Below are positions 6,672 to 16,700 of a DNA stretch of 37,799 bases, one piece after another. Position numbers and translations under genes: made by a program. The notes under the pieces were generated by a model. That model worked only from the letters and a program-made list of their open reading frames with translations, ran no database searches and had not been told where the DNA came from. The stretch is from positions 1 through 37,799 of the forward strand of contig JAMOMB010000025.1 in assembly GCA_027068795.1 (NCBI GenBank), read 5' to 3'. Every line of letters starts with the position of its first letter. Positions within the stretch are counted from its first letter, which is position 1. Source of the stretch: Sedimenticola sp. (lineage in GTDB: Bacteria > Pseudomonadota > Gammaproteobacteria > Chromatiales > Chromatiaceae).

Positions 6672-8023
6672 AACAGAAAGCAGTTTTGATCGTTGAAGAC
6701 GACGGCCCCTTGAGAGATGCATTGAGCGATACTCTCGGCATAGGCGGATACCGGGTGCTGACCGCAAGCGACGGAGAAAAAGCCTTGCAGCAACTGCAAA
6801 AGCATTCAGAAATCAGTCTGGTTATCACGGATGTGCAGATGCAGCCCATGGATGGCTATACCTTGTTGAACACCCTGAAAGTAAAGTATCCCGAACTGCC
6901 AGTGGTGCTGATGACCGCCTATGGCACCATCGACAAGGCGGTGGGCGCCATGCGGGACGGCGCAGCGGATTTTCTGGTCAAACCCTTTGAGGCCGATGTA
7001 TTGTTGAAAATGGCCGAACGTTTTCTGGTGCCGGTGGAAGAGCAGGGCGACGGCGACATGGTTGCCGCCGACCCGGTGAGCAAAGAGCTTGCGCGCCTTG
7101 CGCAACGGGTGGCCAAATCCGGGGCAACGGTAATGATTACCGGCGAATCGGGTGTGGGCAAGGAGGTGCTGGCGCGCTATATCCACAACCATTCCGACCG
7201 CGCCAAGAAGCCGTTTGTCGCCATCAATTGCGCCGCCATCCCTGAAAACATGCTCGAAGCCGTGTTGTTCGGCTATGAAAAAGGAGCATTTACCGGTGCG
7301 CATCAGGCGCGACCAGGAAAATTCGAACAGGCCCAGGGCGGCACTTTGTTGCTGGATGAGATCACCGAAATGGACAAGGGATTGCAGTCAAAGCTGTTAC
7401 GGGTGCTGCAGGAACGGGAAGTGGAGCGCCTGGGTGGACGGCGTATGATCGATCTGGATGTGCGGGTATTGGCCACCAGCAACCGTGACCTGCGCCAGGC
7501 GGTGGGTGAAGGGAAATTTCGTGAAGACCTCTACTACCGGCTGAATGTGTTTCCCCTGGAGTTGCCTCCGCTGCGCAGCAGACGGGAAGACATCCTGCCC
7601 CTGGCAAGAAAATTCATTTATCGGCACCTGCACGGCAAGGCCTTGCCGGAATTGTGCCATGACGCCATGGCCAAGCTGCATCAGTATTCCTGGCCCGGTA
7701 ATGTTCGGGAACTGGAAAATGTCATTCAGCGCGCCCTGATTCTCAAGCATGGTGACCGGATTGCTGCCGATGACATCCATTTTGAAACCATGACGGGCGT
7801 ACAGCCCCCGGCGCCTGCACAGACAAGTGACAAAACATTGAACCTGGTGCAGGAAGAGCGGCTCAATGACGAGCTGAAACAACGGGAGGCAGACCTCATT
7901 CTCACCGCCCTGGAATCCAGCGGCAGCCGCACCGAAGTGGCGCAGAAGCTTGGAATCAGTCCGCGCACCCTGCGCTACAAGCTGGCCAAGCTTCGTGATG
8001 CGGGAATCCCCTTGCCGGCGTAG
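6668..8023 (+). CDS. fleR: Sigma54-dependent response regulator FleR/FlrC
   Basis: A 451-residue NtrC-class activator, partner of FleS, that turns on sigma54 promoters for basal body and hook genes. Receiver domain about 1-120, with acidic pair Glu10/Asp11 and phosphoacceptor Asp55 (ITDVQMQPMDG). AAA+ domain about 130-370, with Walker A GESGVGKE (159-166), the sigma54 contact loop GAFTGA (206-211) and GGTLLLDEITEM as Walker B. A Fis-type helix-turn-helix lies at the C-terminus (about 405-447). All key residues for phosphorylation, ATP use and sigma54 contact are present. It overlaps fleS by 4 bases. Likely targets in this window are the promoters of fliE, fliK and fliL. Confidence 0.95.
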   Translation: MKQKAVLIVEDDGPLRDALSDTLGIGGYRVLTASDGEKALQQLQKHSEISLVITDVQMQPMDGYTLLNTLKVKYPELPVVLMTAYGTIDKAVGAMRDGAADFLVKPFEADVLLKMAERFLVPVEEQGDGDMVAADPVSKELARLAQRVAKSGATVMITGESGVGKEVLARYIHNHSDRAKKPFVAINCAAIPENMLEAVLFGYEKGAFTGAHQARPGKFEQAQGGTLLLDEITEMDKGLQSKLLRVLQEREVERLGGRRMIDLDVRVLATSNRDLRQAVGEGKFREDLYYRLNVFPLELPPLRSRREDILPLARKFIYRHLHGKALPELCHDAMAKLHQYSWPGNVRELENVIQRALILKHGDRIAADDIHFETMTGVQPPAPAQTSDKTLNLVQEERLNDELKQREADLILTALESSGSRTEVAQKLGISPRTLRYKLAKLRDAGIPLPA

Positions 8024-8054
8024 GGGACCTGTCAACGCCTGCTTCTTTGGGGGT

Positions 8055-8070
8055 TGGCCCGAAACCTGCA
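8055..8070 (+). promoter_or_regulatory. Sigma54 promoter of fliE
   Basis: TGGCCCG-AAAC-CTGCA matches the sigma54 consensus with correct 10-base GG-to-GC spacing; one mismatch lies in each element. Predicted start is near 8081, giving a leader of about 55 bases before fliE. It sits in the only gap of any size between fleR and fliE, as in Pseudomonas where fliE begins a sigma54 operon. Confidence 0.78.
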
Positions 8071-8135
8071 TGCTATCCATGCAGAGACAGAAAACTGCCA
8101 CCCCGAGGCAACCCGGAAACACCCAGGAGAAGAAT

Positions 8136-8459
8136 GTGAGCACCGTCGATATCAATCAACTGCTGAATCAAATGCGCCAAATGGCCGCCCAGGCAGACAA
8201 GAAACCCAGCACCATGCTGGAAGGGGATACGCAGGGGCCGGCTTTTGACAACATCCTCAAGGACTCTATCGATGCAGTGAATGACGTACAAAAGGGGGCT
8301 TCAAGCATGGCCAGGAAATTCGAGCTTGGCGATCCGTCGGTGGATCTCACCGAGGTGATGGTGGAACTGCAAAAAGCCAGTGTTTCTTTTGAGGCGATGA
8401 AGCAGGTGCGCAACAAGCTCCTCAATGCCTATAAAGATGTCATGAGCATGCAGGTTTAG
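8136..8459 (+). CDS. fliE: Flagellar MS-ring/rod junction protein FliE
   Basis: A 107-residue protein that joins the MS ring to the proximal rod and is exported early. The family is shown by the C-terminal half: DPSVDLTEVMVELQKASVSF, then a KVRNKLLNAYKDVM-like end (here QVRNKLLNAYKDVMSM). The frame stays open far upstream, but GTG 8136 has AGGAGA (8125-8130) 5 bases before it and lies downstream of the predicted sigma54 transcription start, so it is the chosen start. It is the first gene of a tight fliE-J operon and is followed by fliF after 24 bases. Confidence 0.95.
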   Translation: MSTVDINQLLNQMRQMAAQADKKPSTMLEGDTQGPAFDNILKDSIDAVNDVQKGASSMARKFELGDPSVDLTEVMVELQKASVSFEAMKQVRNKLLNAYKDVMSMQV

Positions 8460-8483
8460 TCCGGACGGGTTGAATAAGGAACT

Positions 8484-10178
8484 ATGGCACTGGTGAAAAC
8501 AGACAATATGCTTACGCAGATACAGGGATTCAGCGCATTGCCCGCGGTGCGTCAGATCGGCCTGATGGTCATGCTGGCGGCAACCATTGCGCTGGGGGTG
8601 GCAGTGGTGCTGTGGTCTCAAACGCCAAACTACAGCATTCTCTACGGCAACCTTTCCTCGGGTGATCTGGCGGAAGTAGCCAGCACCCTGGATGCGGCGG
8701 GCGTTCCCTATAAAATCGAACATGCCACGGGTTCCATCACGGTTCCTTCGGGCAAGATCCATGAGTTGCGCATACGCCTGGCCACCCAGGGCATGCCCAA
8801 GAGCAAAGCTGCGGGATACGAATTGCTGGAGAAGGAAACCGCGTTTGGAACCAGTCGCTTTCTTGAAAAGGCGCGCTACCAGCAAGCCCTGGAGGGGGAG
8901 CTGGCCCGGTCAATCAGCTCCCTGAGCAGCGTGGAGCATGCAAGGGTTCATCTGGCGATCCCCAAGGAATCGGTGTTTGTGCGCGATCATGCAAAGCCTG
9001 CCGCATCCGTGCTGCTGAAGCTGCATGGCGGCCAAACCCTGGACAAGGCCCAGGTTGCGGGCATCGTCCATCTGGTCGCCTCCAGCATCCCCAAGATGAG
9101 GGCCGAAGGCGTGACTGTCGTCGATCAACAAGGGCGTTTGCTCAGTGACAAGGACGCATCCGAAAACCTTGGCTTGAGCACCCGTCAGTTCGAATACACC
9201 CAGCGGCTGGAAGAAAGCTATGTGCAAAGAATACAGGACATCCTGAGTCCCTTTGTCGGTCCTGCGGGAATTCGCGCCCAGGTAGTGGCGGATCTGGACT
9301 TTACCGTTACCGAGCAAACCCGTGAAAGCTATGTGCCGGAAAAAACCCTGGTGCGCAGCGAAGACATAAGGGAAGAGAACAATACACTCCCAAGCCCCAT
9401 GGGTGTGCCTGGCGCACTGACCAACCAGCCCCCGCGGGCCGGCACCCTGGATGCGCAGGCGGCAAATGAAGGCGTGGAAACCGGAAATACATCCAGACAT
9501 GTGGTACGCAACTATGAGCTGGACCGGACCATTACTCATTCCCGTCAGGCGCCCGGATATGTCAAGCGTCTTTCCGTTGGCGTGGTGGTGGACTACAAGA
9601 AAAAGTTCCTGGAGGAAGGCGAGATAGAGTCCGTGCCCCTCACGGCCGAAGAGCTGGAGCATATCACCACCTTGGTGAAGGAGGCCGTGGGATTCGACGC
9701 CGCCCGGAACGACAGCGTAAATGTAATCAATATTCCCTTCCATAGCGGGCCGCAGATGGAACCCGTGGAAGAGCTTCCCCTTTGGCAGCAACCCTGGGTT
9801 TGGGAGTTGGCGAAGCCGGTGCTTGGCGGCCTGTTTGTGCTGTGGCTGGCATTTGGGGTGCTGCGTCCCACCTTGAGGAATCTTGCGCATTCCGGACAAC
9901 TTCTCGAAGCCGGCGCCAATGGAGAAGTGCTGCTGGCGGGCGAAGCGGGTGGCGCCCTGACAGGTCTTCCCACGCCGGAAGGGGAAGATGGAAATACCCT
10001 GAAGGATATGCCGCTGCAAGAAGATGAAGTGGTACTCAGTGAAGGCGCACAACAGGCGCAAGAAGAACAGGAGAAAGAAAAGGCGAAAGTAGACATCGAT
10101 ACGGCCAGAAACATGGTGCAGCAAGACCCAAAGCGAGTAGCACAAGTGGTAAAAAACTGGGTGGCAGATGATGAGTGA
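8484..10178 (+). CDS. fliF: Flagellar MS-ring protein FliF
   Basis: A 564-residue inner-membrane protein forming the MS ring on which the motor and export gate are built. An N-terminal membrane helix lies at about 25-45. The periplasmic YscJ/FliF ring domains span about 48-225, including SKAAGYELLEKETAFGTSRF and SSVEHARVHLAIPKES. A second large periplasmic part runs to about 425, and a second membrane helix lies at about 441-460. The cytosolic C-terminus, which binds FliG, ends in a charged stretch and IDTARNMVQQDPKRVAQVVK. Length is normal. The stop overlaps fliG by 11 bases. Confidence 0.97.
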   Translation: MALVKTDNMLTQIQGFSALPAVRQIGLMVMLAATIALGVAVVLWSQTPNYSILYGNLSSGDLAEVASTLDAAGVPYKIEHATGSITVPSGKIHELRIRLATQGMPKSKAAGYELLEKETAFGTSRFLEKARYQQALEGELARSISSLSSVEHARVHLAIPKESVFVRDHAKPAASVLLKLHGGQTLDKAQVAGIVHLVASSIPKMRAEGVTVVDQQGRLLSDKDASENLGLSTRQFEYTQRLEESYVQRIQDILSPFVGPAGIRAQVVADLDFTVTEQTRESYVPEKTLVRSEDIREENNTLPSPMGVPGALTNQPPRAGTLDAQAANEGVETGNTSRHVVRNYELDRTITHSRQAPGYVKRLSVGVVVDYKKKFLEEGEIESVPLTAEELEHITTLVKEAVGFDAARNDSVNVINIPFHSGPQMEPVEELPLWQQPWVWELAKPVLGGLFVLWLAFGVLRPTLRNLAHSGQLLEAGANGEVLLAGEAGGALTGLPTPEGEDGNTLKDMPLQEDEVVLSEGAQQAQEEQEKEKAKVDIDTARNMVQQDPKRVAQVVKNWVADDE

Positions 10179-11187
10179 AACAGAACAGCAACAATCGGTT
10201 GATGGCGTGGAGCGGGCTGCGATCTTCATGATGAGCCTGGGAGAAAAGGAGGCGGCGGCCATCCTGCGCCATATGGAGCCCAAGGAAGTGCAGCGTGTAG
10301 GCGCTGCAATGGCTGCGCTCACCCATGTTACGCATGAGCAAATTGACAATGTGCTCGACGAATTTGTGCAGGCGGTACAGACTGAAACGGCGCTGGGCCT
10401 GGACTCGGAAGAATATGTGCGCAATACGCTGGTGGAGGCATTTGGCGTGGAAAAAGCCGTCAGCCTTGTTGACCGCATACTCACGCGCCCCAACTCCAAG
10501 GGGATTGAATCACTGAAATGGCTGGATCCCCGCGCCATAGCGGAGATTTTTCGCTTTGAGCATCCGCAAATTGTATCCATCGTTCTTTCCTACCTGGAAA
10601 ACGATCAGGCTGCTGAGGTGCTGAAACATTTTTCCGAGGAGCGTCAGGCGGACATATTGATGCGCATCGCCACCCTCGATGGCGTACAACCCTCGGCCCT
10701 TCAGGAGCTGGATGAAATTCTCGAACGCCAGTATGCCGGAAGTTTTTCCCTTACCAGCCCGGCATCGGGCGGCAAGGAAACCGCTGCCAATATCCTTAAC
10801 TATCTCGATGCCGATACCGAGCAGAAAATCACTGAAGCCATTCAGAAATATGATGCGATGCTGGCGGAGGACATCCAGGGACTGATGTTCGTATTCAGCA
10901 ATCTCCTGGATATCGATGACCGCGGCATCCAGACCCTGTTGCGCGAAGTCGCCTCGGATACCCTGCTGGTGGCGCTCAAGGGAGCCGATGCGGAAGTCAA
11001 GGAAAAGATCTTCAAAAACATGTCCCAACGCGCCGCCGATATGTTGCGTGACGACCTGGAAGCCAAGGGGCCGGTGCGTCTGAGCGAAGTGGAAGAGGCG
11101 CAAAAAGAAATTCTTGCCGTTGCCAAGCGCTTGGCGGATGACGGTGAAATTGCCCTGGGTGGAAGCGGAGGTGACGAGTTTGTTTGA
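10168..11187 (+). CDS. fliG: Flagellar motor switch protein FliG
   Basis: A 339-residue rotor protein that links FliF to FliM and meets the stator for torque. The conserved FEHPQ motif of the middle domain is present (EHPQ at 131-134). The C-terminal domain carries the charged helix with FKNMSQRAADMLRDDLEAKG (near residues 285-304), which interacts with MotA. Two adjacent ATG codons (10168 and 10171) could start it. It overlaps fliF and, by 8 bases, the following fliH. Nothing unusual in length or motifs. Confidence 0.97.
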   Translation: MMSETEQQQSVDGVERAAIFMMSLGEKEAAAILRHMEPKEVQRVGAAMAALTHVTHEQIDNVLDEFVQAVQTETALGLDSEEYVRNTLVEAFGVEKAVSLVDRILTRPNSKGIESLKWLDPRAIAEIFRFEHPQIVSIVLSYLENDQAAEVLKHFSEERQADILMRIATLDGVQPSALQELDEILERQYAGSFSLTSPASGGKETAANILNYLDADTEQKITEAIQKYDAMLAEDIQGLMFVFSNLLDIDDRGIQTLLREVASDTLLVALKGADAEVKEKIFKNMSQRAADMLRDDLEAKGPVRLSEVEEAQKEILAVAKRLADDGEIALGGSGGDEFV

Positions 11188-11824
11188 TTCTGGATCTGCA
11201 TTGTTGAAACAGGTGCAACCCTGGCAAGCGCCTGTATTGTCTGCCAATGATGAAGCAGACGATACTCGGAAAGCCGAAGCAAGCCAATTGCCCACAGTAG
11301 AGCAACTGGAAGAAATTCGCGCCCAGGCGCGGCAGGAAGGATTCCAGCAGGGCTTGGCGGAAGGCCGTCGCGAAGGCGAGAAGCAGGCCGCCCGGCGCGC
11401 AGCGCAACTGGACAAGCTGTTGCACTGCCTGGCCCAGCCCTTTGAAGAGCAGGATGCCAGAATCGAAGAACAGTTGGTGGGTCTGGCGCTGGCTGTGGCG
11501 CGGCAACTGGTGCGCAGGGAAATAAAATCCGACCCCGGGCAGATTGTCGGCGTGATCCGTGAAGCCATGGGGTTGTTGCCGGTTGCAACGGGGACGGTGC
11601 AGATTGAACTTCATCCCGAGGATGCGGCCCTGGTGCGTGAAGTGCTCAACCTGGATGAAGAGGATGAACGTAGTTGGCGCATACAGGAGGTGCCCACCTT
11701 GTCACGGGGCGGTTGCCGTATTGCGAACAGCACCTCCAGCATCGACGCCACGGTGGAAGGCCGCCTCAATCAGGTGATCGCCGCCGTTCTTGGCGGTGAG
11801 CGCGCCGTGGATGTTGAGCAATGA
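11180..11824 (+). CDS. fliH: Flagellar export ATPase regulator FliH
   Basis: A 214-residue peripheral stator of the FliI ATPase. Typical features are a variable N-terminus, a charged helical segment with glycine-spaced repeats ([20 protein letters not shown]), the conserved [14 protein letters not shown] helix and a V-ATPase E-subunit-like C-terminal domain. The frame is open well upstream. I choose TTG 11180 because GGAGGTGA (11167-11174), a nearly full match to the anti-Shine-Dalgarno, lies 5 bases before it; GTG 11171 is the alternative. Either start falls inside the end of fliG, so the two genes are translationally coupled. fliI overlaps the 3' end. Confidence 0.92.
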   Translation: MFDSGSALLKQVQPWQAPVLSANDEADDTRKAEASQLPTVEQLEEIRAQARQEGFQQGLAEGRREGEKQAARRAAQLDKLLHCLAQPFEEQDARIEEQLVGLALAVARQLVRREIKSDPGQIVGVIREAMGLLPVATGTVQIELHPEDAALVREVLNLDEEDERSWRIQEVPTLSRGGCRIANSTSSIDATVEGRLNQVIAAVLGGERAVDVEQ

Positions 11825-13218
11825 ACGCCCCCCGGGCGCAAACCCCGCAACTGCCGCGCAGCCCGCAATGGATGCAGCGGTTGAGCAAATATGAAAAACG
11901 CGCCAACCGCGCCCGAGCGCTGATCGTGGAAGGACGGGTCACCCGGGTCGTCGGCCTTACCATAGAAGCCGTCGGCATCCATGCGCCCGTAGGCGCAAGG
12001 TGCCTGATTCATACGCCCAATGATGTGGTGGAATCGGAAGTGGTGGGCTTTGCCGAGGATCGCACCTATCTCATGCCCATTGGCGACAGCCGTGGGTTGA
12101 TGCCCAATGCCCGGGTGATTCCTGGCGAAGACGCCTGCGACGCCCTGGTGGGCGATCATCTGCTGGGCCGGGTCATCGACGCCACGGGCAAGCCACTGGA
12201 CGGGAAAGGGCGGATTCAGTACAGCAACCGCAAGCCGTTGCTGGGGAAAAGCATCAACCCGCTCTTGCGCAGTCCCATCGATACGCCCCTGGATGTTGGG
12301 GTTCGCGCCATCAACGCCATGTTGACCGTCGGGCGAGGGCAGCGTATTGGCCTGTTTGCCGGGAGTGGCGTGGGCAAGAGCATGTTGCTGGGGATGATGA
12401 CCAAATACACCAATGCCGATGTAGTGGTGGTAGGTCTGATCGGCGAACGGGGGCGTGAGGTAAAGGAGTTCGTGGAAAATATCCTCGGCGCCGCCGGCCG
12501 CCAACGGGCGGTGGTGGTTGCCAGTCCGGCGGACAACCCGCCCTTGTTGCGCATGCATGGCGCCTGGCTCTCCACTGCAATTGCCGAATACTACCGTGAC
12601 CAGGGCAAGCATGTGTTGTTGTTGATGGACTCCCTCACCCGTTTCGCCCAGGCGCAACGGGAAATTGCCCTGGCCATCGGGGAGCCTCCCGCCACCAAGG
12701 GCTATCCGCCTTCAGTATTTGCGCGTTTGCCGCAACTGGTGGAGCGCGCAGGAAATGGCGGTGAAGGCGGCGGCTCCATCAGCGCCTTCTATACCGTGCT
12801 CGCAGAAGGTGACGATCAGAATGATCCGGTGGTGGATTCCGCACGAGCCATTCTCGATGGGCATGTGGTGCTGTCACGGCAGATTGCCGAAAGCGGGCAT
12901 TACCCCGCTATCGATATAGAAGCCTCGGTCAGCCGGGTCATGAACGATATTGTGTCGGAAGAGCATTTGCTGGCGGCGCGACGTTTCCGTCAAATCTATT
13001 CCACCTACCACAAGAACCAGGATCTCATCAGCGTGGGCGCCTACAAGGAGGGCAGTGATCCAAGAGTGGATGAAGCGATTCACTATTACCCCCGGCTTAC
13101 GCAATTTTTGCAGCAGGACAAGCGAACCGCGGTGGATTTTAACCAAAGTGTGGGTAACTTGCTGAACCTCACCGGTACTGATCAAACAGTAGAAGCAACC
13201 GCGGAAGAGAGCGTATGA
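11821..13218 (+). CDS. fliI: Flagellum-specific ATPase FliI
   Basis: A 465-residue F1-beta-like ATPase that energises substrate entry into the flagellar type III gate, working with FliH and FliJ. Walker A GSGVGKS lies at 181-187 and Walker [12 protein letters not shown] near 267-277. The family motif [27 protein letters not shown] follows in parts. The substrate region [10 protein letters not shown] and [10 protein letters not shown] are also standard. Length and motifs are normal. The ATG overlaps the fliH stop (ATGA), and fliJ overlaps its own stop. Confidence 0.98.
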   Translation: MNAPRAQTPQLPRSPQWMQRLSKYEKRANRARALIVEGRVTRVVGLTIEAVGIHAPVGARCLIHTPNDVVESEVVGFAEDRTYLMPIGDSRGLMPNARVIPGEDACDALVGDHLLGRVIDATGKPLDGKGRIQYSNRKPLLGKSINPLLRSPIDTPLDVGVRAINAMLTVGRGQRIGLFAGSGVGKSMLLGMMTKYTNADVVVVGLIGERGREVKEFVENILGAAGRQRAVVVASPADNPPLLRMHGAWLSTAIAEYYRDQGKHVLLLMDSLTRFAQAQREIALAIGEPPATKGYPPSVFARLPQLVERAGNGGEGGGSISAFYTVLAEGDDQNDPVVDSARAILDGHVVLSRQIAESGHYPAIDIEASVSRVMNDIVSEEHLLAARRFRQIYSTYHKNQDLISVGAYKEGSDPRVDEAIHYYPRLTQFLQQDKRTAVDFNQSVGNLLNLTGTDQTVEATAEESV

Positions 13219-13658
13219 GCAGAAACAAGCCGTTACTTACCGTCGCCAAGATTGCTACGGATCGCGAGCGCAATGCAGCACGGGAAATGAGTCACAGCCA
13301 GACGGAGCTGGATATCCATATGGCGCGACTCAATGAACTCAATGACTACCGCCAACAGTACCTGCAGCAGTTCCAGGCTGCCAGCAAGAAGGGCCTGGGA
13401 GTTGTACAACTGCAGGAGTACCAGATCTTTCTGGGGCGCTTAGACGAGGCCATAGATCAGCAGCAAAAACTACTCGAGGCCAGCAGGATCAGCCATGAAG
13501 AGCGGCAGCAACTATGGTTGAGCTTGCGCGGAAAAGTAAAAGCGCTGGATAAAGTCATCCATCAACGCCAACAACAGCAGCTCGCAGACCAGCGGCGCCG
13601 CGAACAAAATGAATCGGATGACCAGTCCTGCAGCCTTGCTCATTGGAGAATGCTGTAG
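13215..13658 (+). CDS. fliJ: Flagellar export protein FliJ
   Basis: A 147-residue coiled-coil protein that acts as the central stalk of the FliHIJ ATPase and helps deliver chaperone complexes. The sequence is almost all charged or glutamine-rich helix, with no membrane segment. The position directly after fliI, with a 4-base overlap, is diagnostic because sequence identity in this family is low. It ends the fliE-J operon; the next gene is on the opposite strand and convergent, 49 bases away. Confidence 0.9.
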   Translation: MSRNKPLLTVAKIATDRERNAAREMSHSQTELDIHMARLNELNDYRQQYLQQFQAASKKGLGVVQLQEYQIFLGRLDEAIDQQQKLLEASRISHEERQQLWLSLRGKVKALDKVIHQRQQQQLADQRRREQNESDDQSCSLAHWRML

Positions 13659-13707
13659 CGATTGCCCCGGCATTTTGTTAATCCGGCGGCGTGGAACAGC
13701 ATCCCTA

Positions 13708-16700
13708 TCAGGATTTCTTCTCCGAAGCGATAGAAAGATGGGAAACTTTTGCACGGCTTTGCTCCGGCAAGAAGCAGGTTCTGGCCAGTGCCGGAATCTT
13801 TTCCGGAAGAACAGGGCGGCTGAACAGGAAACCCTGCACCATGTCGCAGGCGATATCCTTTAGGACTTCCAGCTGCTCTTCCTCTTCCACACCCTCGGCA
13901 ACCACCACATGCCCCAGTGCATGGGCCACATCCACGATGGTTCCCAGCAATATGCAGGAGCTCTCGTCCTTCAACATATCGGAAATAAAGATACGGTCGA
14001 TCTTGAGGCAATCAATAGGCAGTGATTTCAGCGAAGACAGGGATGAATAGCCTGTTCCAAAGTCATCCATGCTGATTCTGACCCCCAGCTTGCGAAGCTG
14101 TTTGAAAATACTGAAATCATCCCCGGTGGTCTGCACCACGTTTTCCGTGATTTCCAGTTCAAGGTTGGTCGGGGAAAGACCGGTTTGTTCCAGCACATCC
14201 TTGACGGTTGTAAGCAAGGCGGGATCATTGAAATGCAGGGGTGAAATATTTACTGCTATGCGAAATTCCGGCAAGCCAAGCATTCTCCACTTGGCTGCCT
14301 GATTGCATGCGGTTTTCAACACCCAGTTTCCCAGTGGCTTGATCATGCCAATGCGTTCCGCCACTTCAATGAACTGGGATGGAGGAACCAGACCCCGTTC
14401 CGGGTGCTGCCAACGGATCAATGCTTCCACGCCTACCATTCTGCCTGTTCCCAGGTCGATTTGCGGCTGGTAATGCAGTTCCAGCTGGTTACGGTCTATG
14501 GCGAGACGCAAATCCTGCTCCATTTGCAGGCGTTGATCTGCTTCAATCGTATGTCTTTTCTGGTAGAAAGCGTATCTGTGCTTTCCTTCTTTCTTCGCGG
14601 CGTACATGGCGGAATCCGCTGCCTTGAGCAGGGACTGAAGGTCTTCGCCATCCTGAGGAAAATGGGCGATTCCGATGCTGCAGCGTGGCCGCAGTTCCCG
14701 GGTAAGCAGTTGCAGGGGACGATTGATCTCTCTCAAGCTGCGATTTGCCACCTCGGCCGCATCGCGGCGATCCGATATGTTATCCACGAGAATACAGAAT
14801 TCATCGCCACTGAGGCGGGCAATGAAATCTGTTTCCCGCAAGATGCCTTGCAGGCGTTGGGCAACGATTTTCAGCAACTCATCACCGGTGTCATGTCCCA
14901 GGCTGTCATTGATATCTTTGAATCCATCCAGATCCAGGTAGAGCAGGGCAAATCGTTCCTCACGGCGCTGGGCAGCGCGGATGACGTCTTCCACATGTTT
15001 GTAGAAATATGCGCGGCTTGCCAGTCCGGTTAGCTCATCTGAATAGGCCAGTTGGCGAATTCGGCGTTCTGTCGCCCGTTGCTGGGTAATGTCTTGTACT
15101 GTGCCAAGAATCACATGGCTCGCATATGGCGCCATACCCAGCTCCTGATGAACGGTGATAGTGGGGCGACCATTGACCACGAGGCGATAGTCAATGGGCC
15201 TCAGGGGGGCGCCATCGGCGGTGGCGGTAATCGTATTCCGCAAATATTCCCGGTCTTTGGGATGAGTCCAGGCCAGATAGTCATCCAGTGACAGGTTATG
15301 GTTGTCCGGATCCACTCCCAGCATGGAAGCAAGGTTTTCGGAAAGCATGAGCCGATCTTTGGCCGAGTCCCAGCGCCAGTATCCAAGGCCGGCAATGCGC
15401 TGTGCGCTGATCAATCGTTCCTGGTTTTCCTGCAAGGCTTTTGCATCCCGGCTGGCGCGCAACTGAAAGCGGATGCGCTGCAGCAAAATAGGGTAGTTGA
15501 CCGGCTTGAGAACGAACCCTGATGCGCCGGATTCAAATGCGCGATCCACGGAATCGGTATCCTCCAGACCGGTGACCATGAGTATGGGGGTATCCTGCAA
15601 ACCTGGCAGCCGCAGCAAACGCCGGCAGACTTCAAAGCCGTCCATGCTTTCCATCATGGCATCCAGCAACAGCAGATCAGGTTTTTTCCTCGCTGCCAAG
15701 GTGATGGCGTCTGCTCCGTTTTCCGCTTCGATAACCTGATAGCCGGCTGCACCAAGGGCCTCTTTCGTCGCCAAGCGAAAATCAGGGTCGTCATCCACCA
15801 ACAGTATCAGTTCCCTGGCGGGTTGCGAGGCGTTGTTGGCGACAACCAGCGCTTTGGTTTCTCCCTTTAACTCGAGTTTCAAGGCTTCCATGGCTGGCGT
15901 CAGGGCTTCTTCTATGGAATCAATCAGTGTCGCAGCCAGCGACAAGTCGTTGTTTCCCGCCGCCTCTTCCAGTTTTCTGCATTGATTTGAGAGCGCTATT
16001 GCACCCAGATTGGCGCTAGCAGATTTCATGCTGTGGGCAAGAAACTGCAATTGCTCCGCATCCTCGTTTTCCAAGGCTTCACGCAGTTTTTTCATGCCCT
16101 CCGGTGCTTGATGCAAAAAGTGATCCACCACCTTCTTCAATACATTGCGACCGGTGGTCTGTTCGAGGGATCGCAACTGCTGCAATACAGCCGGATTCAA
16201 CAAGCTGTTTTCTTCAGATTGCGTAGATTCTTTCCTGGCCGTTTTTTCCGCTCGCACGGGCTTTCTTTCAGGAAGCCATTGTTGCAGCAGGGCCGCCAAT
16301 TGCTGTTGTTTGAAGGGTTTGCTCTGGTAGCTGTTCATGCCGGCGGCCAGACAGCGTTCCTTGACCCCTTTTTGCACATCGGCAGTCAGAGCGACAATGG
16401 GTGTGGGACTGCGACCTTGGGCTTGTTCCAGTTGGCGAATTTTTCCGGTGGCGTCAAAACCGTCCATTCCCGGCATGTGGCAATCCATCAGTATCAGGTC
16501 ATACTTTGCACGGGTAAACGCCTGTACTGCTTCTTGTCCATCCTCGGCCAGATCAACTTTGCAGCCCAGGGCGATGAGCATGCTGACCGCGACCTCCTGG
16601 TTCACCTTGTTGTCTTCAGCCAGGAGGATTTTGCCTCGTATTTTTGTCGGGGCATCAGCATCGGAAGATTGCAGGATGCTTTTCTTTTCCATTACCCCGC

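Noticed and set aside
8910-10580. 556-codon minus-strand frame opposite fliF/fliG
   Set aside because: Low-complexity translation, no domains, fully covered by two certain genes on the other strand.
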